A stretch of DNA of 7,247 nucleotides, taken from Pseudoselenomonas ruminantium. GTDB taxonomy: Bacteria > Bacillota > Negativicutes > Selenomonadales > Selenomonadaceae. The notes under the pieces are model-generated. The model worked only from the letters and a program-made list of their open reading frames with translations, was not told the DNA's origin and did not search any database. The DNA is taken from contig DJYL01000036.1 of the NCBI GenBank assembly GCA_002448495.1, positions 1-7,247 on the forward strand, read 5' to 3'. This document shows, piece by piece, positions 1-4,901 of the stretch (its first letter is position 1; each line of letters starts with the position of its first letter). The position numbers and the translations under genes are program-made.

Positions 1-1269
1 CGAGCAATGGAAGGAACCCGTCTGTGGCATATCCGAATGGAGCACCTGTGCCGTGAAATCTTCTGCCTTGGCATCTTCCGGCCATTCTTCCAGCCATGCG
101 TATTGGAAGCCCTGATAGGTGAAATGGGGAGTGAACACTTCCTCCGCATCTGTTCCCTTGATATAGGTTATGGTTTCCTTGGCCTCGCGCAGATTTTCCA
201 GATAGACATTGCCATCTTTATCCAGCACTTCAAAGCAGTGCAGTTTCACCTGTGTTCCCTTTGCCCCCCGTACCTTGAACTTTACCCAGCCGGACATATT
301 CTGTCCAAAATCAAGCACACGCTCCCCCTTGGGTGTTATGAGCATTTGTTTTACCGGCAGTTCTCCTGCCAGACGAATGGGGGAAGCCGTCTGGGGCTGG
401 AGGTTCGTCAGCGGATAGGATAATACCTGCACGTCATGCCAAGCATTAACTGCCGGCGTGATTTTTCTGGCATCATAGGTTTCGCCGCCGTAGATTTCGG
501 CAAAAGTCACCGGGCTGTCGGCACCCTGCCAGCTTTCATCCGTGGCGAAAACTTCTTCCGTGCCGTCTGTATAACGTACATGGAGCTGCCCAAAGAAAGC
601 CGTCTGCTCACCATAGAGATTGCGTACATGATGGAAGGTCAGCATGCCCTTGTACCAGCCCGCGCCCACATGAGCCAGCAGGACATTTTCCCCGTTTTGC
701 AGATAGTCCGTCACCTCGTACGTCTGATACGAGAGCCGCTTCTGATAAACCGTCCAGCCCGGTGCCAGTTCCTCCCGGCCAATCCGCTGCCCATTGATAA
801 AGAACTGGTACAGCCCCAAAGCAGTGGTATAAACAACCGCCTGTTCGACTTTTTTAGCCAGCCGGATTTCCTTGCGCAGATACGTTCCTTTGGAATTGTC
901 CTTATCTGCCGGTGTTTCTGCCGAAATAAATTTTCCCTGCCAGTTTTCCTCGATATTTCCCGTCAGGAAGCTGACCGGCTCTGACCATGGACACCACTTG
1001 CCCAAAGCCGCCGCCCGCACCCGCACATAATAACGGCTGCCGCTTTTTAGTTTCACATGCGGCTTGATTCCATTGGATTCCTTGCCTGCCATTTCACCAC
1101 TGTCATAAATTAGCTGCGTAAAATCCGCCCGCTCTGCGGCCTGTATATGAAAAGCACTCTGCCGGAAATTCTTTTCGCTTGCTGCAAACTGCCAGCTAAG
1201 CACGGGAAAACTCGTCACCCCTGCCGCTTCTTCCATAAAGTCCAGCAAAATCTTTTTGATGGTAAACAT
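1..1269 (-). CDS. alpha-L-rhamnosidase, GH78 family (N-terminal part, cut by window edge)
   Basis: The first 423 codons are visible; the gene continues past the left edge, so the catalytic (alpha/alpha)6 barrel is not seen. Members usually have about 850-1000 residues. Visible modules in order: a fibronectin-like N-terminal domain (about residues 18-110, with VLSWQF and YYVRVRA); the Bac_rhamnosid_N beta domain (about 125-300, with ALGLYQFFING, LAPGW and GAGWYKG); and the concanavalin-like domain (about 310-420, with LDFGQNMSGW, ENLREAKET, FTYQGFQYAW and HSDMPQTGSF). These are diagnostic of enzymes that release terminal L-rhamnose from plant glycosides or polysaccharides. No signal peptide is present, so it likely acts in the cytoplasm on imported rhamnosides. 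The ATG at 1269 follows GGAGGA by 6 bases. No frameshift is seen. The substrate cannot be told from this part. The family call is firm. Confidence 0.93.
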   Translation of the reverse strand, partial: MFTIKKILLDFMEEAAGVTSFPVLSWQFAASEKNFRQSAFHIQAAERADFTQLIYDSGEMAGKESNGIKPHVKLKSGSRYYVRVRAAALGKWCPWSEPVSFLTGNIEENWQGKFISAETPADKDNSKGTYLRKEIRLAKKVEQAVVYTTALGLYQFFINGQRIGREELAPGWTVYQKRLSYQTYEVTDYLQNGENVLLAHVGAGWYKGMLTFHHVRNLYGEQTAFFGQLHVRYTDGTEEVFATDESWQGADSPVTFAEIYGGETYDARKITPAVNAWHDVQVLSYPLTNLQPQTASPIRLAGELPVKQMLITPKGERVLDFGQNMSGWVKFKVRGAKGTQVKLHCFEVLDKDGNVYLENLREAKETITYIKGTDAEEVFTPHFTYQGFQYAWLEEWPEDAKAEDFTAQVLHSDMPQTGSFHCS

Positions 1270-1275
1270 ACTAAT

Positions 1276-1281
1276 TCCTCC
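1276..1281 (-). promoter_or_regulatory. ribosome binding site of the rhamnosidase gene
   Basis: GGAGGA lies 6 bases ahead of the ATG at 1269 and fixes that start; no other in-frame start nearby has a comparable site. Confidence 0.85.
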
Positions 1282-1311
1282 CCGAATCCTTATTGTTCTT
1301 GCTTCGTTGTT

Positions 1312-1340
1312 ATTGTAGCATGAAAAAAGCCCCATTTCAC
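1312..1340 (-). promoter_or_regulatory. sigma-A-like promoter of the rhamnosidase gene, extended -10
   Basis: On the minus strand TGCTACAAT (1320-1312) gives a TACAAT -10 box with a TG extension. At a 17-base spacing, GTGAAA (1340-1335) is a partial -35 box. Transcription would begin near 1305, giving a leader of about 36 bases. The -35 box is the loop of the terminator hairpin at 1323-1347, so promoter and terminator share DNA. Confidence 0.55.
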
Positions 1341-1347
1341 GGGGCTT
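1323..1347 (-). terminator. intrinsic terminator upstream of the rhamnosidase gene
   Basis: On the minus strand AAGCCCC and GGGGCTT form a 7 bp stem with a 7-base loop (GTGAAAT), followed by a run of T. On the plus strand no T-run follows, so it works only in the minus direction. No minus-strand gene ends into it. It could shield the rhamnosidase gene from antisense readthrough, end a small RNA made from 1350-1500, or be an attenuator fed by a promoter further upstream. The hairpin is clear; its purpose is not. Confidence 0.6.
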
Positions 1348-1489
1348 ACCCTGACTGCAAAAGGGATGTCGGAAAGTGCTAAAAATTCTCCTTATGTTTC
1401 CCCGTTTATCGGACTTATGTCCTTTCTTTTTTTGTCCTTTTTTTCATAAAATAAAGATGAATACGAATAGAACAGACTAAAACATGACT
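1348..1489. other. divergent intergenic region with possible operator elements
   Basis: No gene is seen here. It holds a perfect inverted repeat GGAC-TTAT-GTCC (1411-1422), two direct copies of CTTATGT (1391-1397 and 1414-1420) starting 23 bases apart, and a T/C-rich tract (about 1420-1445). TAAAAT at 1447-1452 is a possible -10 box for guaD, but no good -35 box lies 16-18 bases ahead of it, so I do not call a promoter. I looked for the purine riboswitch core and did not find it. Confidence 0.4.
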
Positions 1490-1494
1490 AGGAG
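1490..1494 (+). promoter_or_regulatory. ribosome binding site deciding the guaD start
   Basis: AGGAG lies 8 bases ahead of the ATG at 1503. The in-frame GTG at 1494 overlaps this site and so cannot be the start it serves. Confidence 0.85.
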
Positions 1495-1502
1495 TGTTAT
1501 TT

Positions 1503-2768
1503 ATGGAAAACCATGATTCTTTTGTCCTGCACGGCAATATTATCTATACCCCTGACAAAAATAAATTCATATCCTTAAAAGATGGCTGGATGGTTGTCGA
1601 AAAAGGAAAAATCATCTCTGTATCTGCCGAAAAACCGGCCTCGGCTGCCGGCCTTCCCATAAAGGACTGTAAGGGCAAGCTGATTATGCCGGGTTTTGCC
1701 GATTTGCATCTTCATGCCCCGCAGTTCATCCAGATTGGCATGGGCATGGATTACAAGCTGCTGGATTGGCTGGACGGCTACACCTTCAAGGAAGAGCCCA
1801 AATTTGCCGACCCCGATTACGCCCGTCAGATTTATCCAATCTTCGTTGACGAAATGACGGCCTGCGGTACCACCTCCTCGGCAATCTTTGCCACCATTCA
1901 CAAGGAAAGCACGGATATCCTGTGCGATATTCTTGCCCAAAAAGGCGTACGAGCCTATGTCGGCAAGGTGAATATGGACACCAACTCCGCACCAGCTCTC
2001 ACCGAAGAAACGGCTAAGTCCCTGCAAGATACGGAAGCATTTATCGAGAAATGGCAGAATCATCCGCTGGTGCGTCCCATCATCACGCCGCGCTTTGTCC
2101 CGTCCGTCACGGCTGATATGATGACCGGTCTGGGAAAGCTGGCCGAAAAATATCAGGTACCGGTACAAAGCCATCTGTCCGAAAATCCCGGCGAGATTCA
2201 ATTAGTCAAGGAGCTGTTCCCACAGGATAAATACTACATGAGCGTCTATGACCGTTTTGGTCTCTTTGGGCAGACACCGACTCTAATGGCGCATTGTATC
2301 CATCTTTCGGCGGAAGAAATCGCCATCATGGCAGGGAAAAATGTCTATGCCGTCCACTGTCCGGCCTCCAATCTCAACCTCACCAGCGGCCTGATGCCAC
2401 TGCGCAAGTTACTGGATGCCGGCGTAAAAGTGGTAATGGGCAGTGATATCGGCGGTGGTCACACGCTCTATATGCCCCATGAAATTGTCCGGGCTATTGA
2501 AATCTCCAAAATCCGCAGCATTGAACATCCGGAGGAAAAAGCCCTGCGTCTTAGTGAAGCCTTCTATCTGGCCACCAAAGCTGGCGGCGAATTCTTTGGG
2601 CAGACAGGCAGTCTTGAAACCGGCTACAGTGCTGATTTCCTCATCACTGACGTTCCGGACTTCCAGCAAGGCCGCACCGTGGAAGAACAGTTGCAATACT
2701 TTATCTATCACGGTACAGCTCAGGACATCCGCGAGGTTTACGTAAACGGCCTGTCTGTAAAAAATTAA
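1503..2768 (+). CDS. guaD: guanine deaminase, amidohydrolase (TRZ/ATZ-like) family
   Basis: Predicted to hydrolyse guanine to xanthine and ammonia in the cytoplasm, in purine salvage or use of purines as nitrogen source. The product has 421 residues, near the family's usual 430-450. The metal-binding set of the amidohydrolase fold is complete: H69 and H71 in DLHLHAPQF, H224 in SHLSEN (with E227), H264 in MAHCIHLS, and D315 in GSDIGGG. HAPQF, MDYKLLDWLDGYTF, CGTTSSAIFATIH and TPRFVPS (R197) are typical of guanine deaminases rather than of the related adenosine, cytosine or triazine deaminases. ATG 1503 was chosen because of its ribosome binding site. A DUF1097 gene follows after 23 bases, probably in the same transcript. 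This type is unrelated to the small cytidine-deaminase-like GuaD of Bacillus subtilis. A related amidohydrolase substrate cannot be fully excluded. Confidence 0.92.
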   Translation: MENHDSFVLHGNIIYTPDKNKFISLKDGWMVVEKGKIISVSAEKPASAAGLPIKDCKGKLIMPGFADLHLHAPQFIQIGMGMDYKLLDWLDGYTFKEEPKFADPDYARQIYPIFVDEMTACGTTSSAIFATIHKESTDILCDILAQKGVRAYVGKVNMDTNSAPALTEETAKSLQDTEAFIEKWQNHPLVRPIITPRFVPSVTADMMTGLGKLAEKYQVPVQSHLSENPGEIQLVKELFPQDKYYMSVYDRFGLFGQTPTLMAHCIHLSAEEIAIMAGKNVYAVHCPASNLNLTSGLMPLRKLLDAGVKVVMGSDIGGGHTLYMPHEIVRAIEISKIRSIEHPEEKALRLSEAFYLATKAGGEFFGQTGSLETGYSADFLITDVPDFQQGRTVEEQLQYFIYHGTAQDIREVYVNGLSVKN

Positions 2769-2791
2769 GCAAGATTTAATGGAGTGTAGTA

Positions 2792-3319
2792 ATGGATAAG
2801 TTAATATTTGCAATCAAGAATGCCAATCGGGAAGATTTCATCATGGCAACAGCCTCAGGGCTGACCGCACTCTTTATGCTGGTGGACATCCCCGTCTGGG
2901 CCGTGTTTATCGGCTGGACATGGTATCTGTCCATCGGTGCTAATGTCCGAGCCATCAAAGAGGGCGCTGTCACTTGCATTCTAGGCGGTGTGCTGGCACT
3001 GTCCTCTGTGGTCTGCATCGACCTGCTAAAGCCTTATCTTCCCTGGCTGCTGCCTAATATCATCGGTGTATTCCCCAATATTTTGCTGCTGATTCTGACA
3101 TTCAAGATTCCCGGCATTCAACCGCTGGTCGGCTTCAATGCCTTCTCCTGCATCTTTGCCGGTTATTATCTGAACGGCTTTCCGGTACATCCGGACTATT
3201 GGCTCAACATTGTGCTGGCCTTCCTCTATATCAATGGCGGCAATATCATCGGCCTGTTTGAAGGCTGGTTTGTTCAAAAAGTCTGCCGTCTGGCCGGCTA
3301 TAACCCCAATAACGAATAA
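2792..3319 (+). CDS. DUF1097 family integral membrane protein
   Basis: A 175-residue, very hydrophobic protein of unknown function. After a short polar N-terminus (DKLIFAIKNANRED) come about five likely membrane segments, roughly residues 17-34, 36-50, 60-78, 83-105 and 110-128, then a hydrophobic stretch at about 138-160 and a polar tail. VDIPVWAVFIGWTWYLSIGA followed by KEGAVTCILGGVLA resembles the DUF1097 pattern (a Trp-rich segment, then a Gly-rich loop and helix). GGAG at 2781-2784 lies 7 bases ahead of the ATG. It is co-directional with guaD, 23 bases downstream, and the pair ends at a strong hairpin, so co-transcription is likely. A role in moving purines or ammonia across the membrane is possible but is only inference from position. 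Confidence 0.85.
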   Translation: MDKLIFAIKNANREDFIMATASGLTALFMLVDIPVWAVFIGWTWYLSIGANVRAIKEGAVTCILGGVLALSSVVCIDLLKPYLPWLLPNIIGVFPNILLLILTFKIPGIQPLVGFNAFSCIFAGYYLNGFPVHPDYWLNIVLAFLYINGGNIIGLFEGWFVQKVCRLAGYNPNNE

Positions 3320-3363
3320 AAAAGGCTGTGAAACACGGAATATTCCGCTGTTTCACAGCCTTT
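3318..3363. terminator. bidirectional intrinsic terminator between the DUF1097 gene and tRNA-Arg
   Basis: A perfect 15 bp stem (3321-3335 with 3349-3363) is extended by CGGAA/TTCCG (3336-3340 with 3343-3347) and one bulged C at 3348. On the minus strand a run of T follows, giving a strong stop for the tRNA transcript. On the plus strand only TTT follows the stem, so it is weaker for the guaD-DUF1097 transcript, though it starts right at the stop codon. Confidence 0.85.
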
Positions 3364-3375
3364 ACATTTGCAAAC

Positions 3376-3452
3376 TGGTGCGATTGGCGCGATTCGAACG
3401 CGCGACCTGCCGCTTAGGAGGCGGACGCTCTATCCAACTGAGCTACAACCGC
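3376..3452 (-). tRNA. tRNA-Arg (anticodon CCU)
   Basis: A 77-base cloverleaf ending in an encoded CCA. The acceptor stem is GCGGTTG with CAATCGC (one G-U pair) and the discriminator is A. The D arm is GCTC...GAGC with AGTTGGATA loop. The anticodon loop is CTCCTAA, so the anticodon is CCT, reading AGG. The variable loop is AGGTC. The T arm is GCGCG-TTCGAAT-CGCGC. The top pair of the anticodon stem (27-43) is a U-C mismatch; the other four pairs are G-C. It lies alone between two terminators, with a promoter just upstream. Confidence 0.96.
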
Positions 3453-3461
3453 AACATAATC

Positions 3462-3490
3462 AGTATAACAGAAAAAGCCCTAAAAGAAAA
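3462..3490 (-). promoter_or_regulatory. promoter of tRNA-Arg, extended -10
   Basis: On the minus strand TGTTATACT (3470-3462) provides a TATACT -10 box with a TG extension, 9 bases before the mature tRNA 5' end, so the 5' leader is only a few bases. At a 17-base spacing the -35 position reads TTTTCT (3490-3485), a poor match that overlaps the tail of the murA terminator. The TG extension may compensate for it. Confidence 0.6.
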
Positions 3491-3518
3491 GCCTTGGCTG
3501 CAAAATGCCAAGGCTTTT
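3487..3518 (-). terminator. intrinsic terminator of murA
   Basis: The 12 bp arms (AAAAGCCTTGGC with GCCAAGGCTTTT) close an 8-base loop. The hairpin begins 5 bases after the murA stop codon. On the minus strand TTTT-C-TTTT follows, a good intrinsic terminator. The arms also give a T-rich tail on the plus strand, so it may stop transcription both ways. Confidence 0.88.
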
Positions 3519-3523
3519 CCTAT

Positions 3524-4789
3524 TTAAGATTCCCGGCGGCAGATATCTGCCCCAAGACCCACTAATTTGTCTACCAAATTATCATAACCACGGTCAATAT
3601 GGTGAAGGTAGCCCACCTGGGTTTCCCCTTCCGCTACCAGCCCCGCCAGCACCATGGCGGCACCTGCTCTAAGATCAGTAGCCTTTACCTGACAGCCCGT
3701 GAGGGTATCCACGCCTTCCACCACGGAAGTACGACCATCAATCTTGATGTTTGCCCCCATACGCTTTAATTCATCTACGTGCATGAAGCGGTTTTCAAAA
3801 ACCGTTTCGGTAACCAGTCCCGTGCCCTCAGATATGGCCAGCATAGCCATAAACTGTGCCTGCATATCCGTAGGAAAGCCGGGGTATGGCATGGTCTTGA
3901 TATCCACTGCCTTCGTACGCTTATTACAGGTTACGCGGATGCCGTCCACATCTTCTTCAATGGTGACACCTGCTTCCTTCAGCTTGGCAATCACCGGTTT
4001 CAAATGCTCGCTGATGGCATTTTCAATATAAACATCCCCCTGCGTCATCGCAGCAGCTACCATATAGGTCCCTGCCTCAATGCGGTCCGGAATAATGGTA
4101 TAATCACGGCCTACCAGCTTGGGTACACCTTCGATTTTAATCACATTCGTGCCGGCACCGCGAATCTTGGCCCCCATCACATTGAGATAATTGGCCAAGT
4201 CCACGATTTCCGGTTCCTGGGCCGGATTTTCCAATATCGTGACACCTTCTGCCATCGAGGCCGCCATCAGGATATTTTCCGTAGCGCCCACGCTCGGGAA
4301 GTCCAAATAGATTTTCGTGCCCTTGAGTCCATCCGGAGCCGTGGCCTCGATAAAGCCGTGGCCGATTTTAATCTCAGCGCCCAATGCCTCAAAGCCCTTC
4401 AAATGCAAATCAATGGGGCGGGTACCGATAGCACAGCCACCAGGCAGGGAAATCTTCGCCTGCCCGCAACGGGCCAGCAGCGGCCCCATGATGAGGAACG
4501 ATGCCCGCATCTTCCGCACCAAATCGTAAGGAGCCTCACAACTGCCAATAACCGTGCTGTCCACGCGCAGCTGATGCTTGGACTTATCAAAATCCGCCTT
4601 AACCCCCAGTTTTTTCAAAACCTCGGTAATGGTATGCACATCTTCCAGCGCAGGAACTTCGTCCAATACACTGGCCGACTCTTGTCCCAAAAGAGTTGCC
4701 GCAATAATCGGCAAAACGGCATTCTTGGCCCCGCTGATTTTTACGCGCCCCTTTAACGGACGTCCCCCATGTATAATCAACTTTTCCAT
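3524..4789 (-). CDS. murA: UDP-N-acetylglucosamine 1-carboxyvinyltransferase (MurA)
   Basis: Transfers enolpyruvate from PEP to the 3'-OH of UDP-GlcNAc, the first committed cytoplasmic step of peptidoglycan synthesis. At 421 residues it has the normal MurA length and the two-lobed EPSP-synthase-like fold. Key residues are visible: K22 and N23 in [11 protein letters not shown]119 in [11 protein letters not shown], the mobile-loop cysteine that fosfomycin alkylates; D308 in [11 protein letters not shown]374 in [13 protein letters not shown]; and R400 in HIDRGYDN. Because the cysteine is kept, the enzyme should be fosfomycin-sensitive (inference). ATG 4789 was chosen because it aligns with MurA N-termini (MEKLIIHGG) and follows AGGAGG; an in-frame ATG at 4816 lies ahead of that site. 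The gene has its own promoter and terminator. Firmicutes often carry two MurA paralogues, and I cannot say which this is. Confidence 0.97.
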   Translation of the reverse strand: MEKLIIHGGRPLKGRVKISGAKNAVLPIIAATLLGQESASVLDEVPALEDVHTITEVLKKLGVKADFDKSKHQLRVDSTVIGSCEAPYDLVRKMRASFLIMGPLLARCGQAKISLPGGCAIGTRPIDLHLKGFEALGAEIKIGHGFIEATAPDGLKGTKIYLDFPSVGATENILMAASMAEGVTILENPAQEPEIVDLANYLNVMGAKIRGAGTNVIKIEGVPKLVGRDYTIIPDRIEAGTYMVAAAMTQGDVYIENAISEHLKPVIAKLKEAGVTIEEDVDGIRVTCNKRTKAVDIKTMPYPGFPTDMQAQFMAMLAISEGTGLVTETVFENRFMHVDELKRMGANIKIDGRTSVVEGVDTLTGCQVKATDLRAGAAMVLAGLVAEGETQVGYLHHIDRGYDNLVDKLVGLGADICRRES

Positions 4790-4801
4790 TAAGTTCTTTA
4801 T

Positions 4802-4807
4802 CCTCCT
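4802..4807 (-). promoter_or_regulatory. ribosome binding site deciding the murA start
   Basis: A perfect AGGAGG lies 12 bases ahead of the ATG at 4789, slightly far. It lies inside the frame extended from the ATG at 4816, which argues against that upstream start. Confidence 0.75.
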
Positions 4808-4840
4808 AATAGTCATGCTCTCTAAAAAGCACCAACCAAT

Positions 4841-4869
4841 AGTTTACCATTAACCGCCAGTCTTTACAA
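4841..4869 (-). promoter_or_regulatory. sigma-A-like promoter of murA
   Basis: On the minus strand TTGTAA (4869-4864) and TAAACT (4846-4841) are separated by exactly 17 bases, each matching 4 of 6 consensus positions. Transcription would start near 4834, giving a leader of about 45 bases. There is no clear terminator between the S55 gene and this promoter, so readthrough from upstream may add to murA expression. Confidence 0.55.
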
Positions 4870-4901
4870 TAGGGGATTGCACTTTGCTGCGCGAAAGTAC
4901 A

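Noticed and set aside
7..984. Two plus-strand open frames (7-423 and 436-984) opposite the rhamnosidase
   Set aside because: The minus strand encodes a continuous GH78 N-terminus across the whole stretch; the plus-strand frames show no recognisable protein.
1415..1447. A 10-codon minus-strand frame (MKKRTKKERT), a possible leader peptide
   Set aside because: It has no ribosome binding site and is explained by the A-rich complement of the T-tract.
1494..1502. GTG at 1494 as guaD start
   Set aside because: It overlaps the AGGAG ribosome binding site that is correctly spaced for the ATG at 1503.
1348..1502. Purine or other known riboswitch ahead of guaD
   Set aside because: The purine aptamer core, PreQ1 and T-box signatures were looked for on both strands and not found.
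1575..2201. A 208-codon minus-strand open frame inside guaD
   Set aside because: It is antisense to the conserved metal-binding region of guanine deaminase and has no motif of its own.
3210..3565. Plus-strand open frames running over the DUF1097 end, terminator and tRNA
   Set aside because: They cross a strong terminator and the antisense of a tRNA gene, so a protein is very unlikely.
3779..4756. A 325-codon plus-strand open frame opposite murA
   Set aside because: It is a shadow of murA; the opposite strand has all MurA active-site motifs in one uninterrupted frame.
4884..4901. Possible terminator after the S55 gene (ACTTT/AAAGT around the stop)
   Set aside because: The stem is only about 5 bp and no T-run follows, so it is not a convincing terminator.
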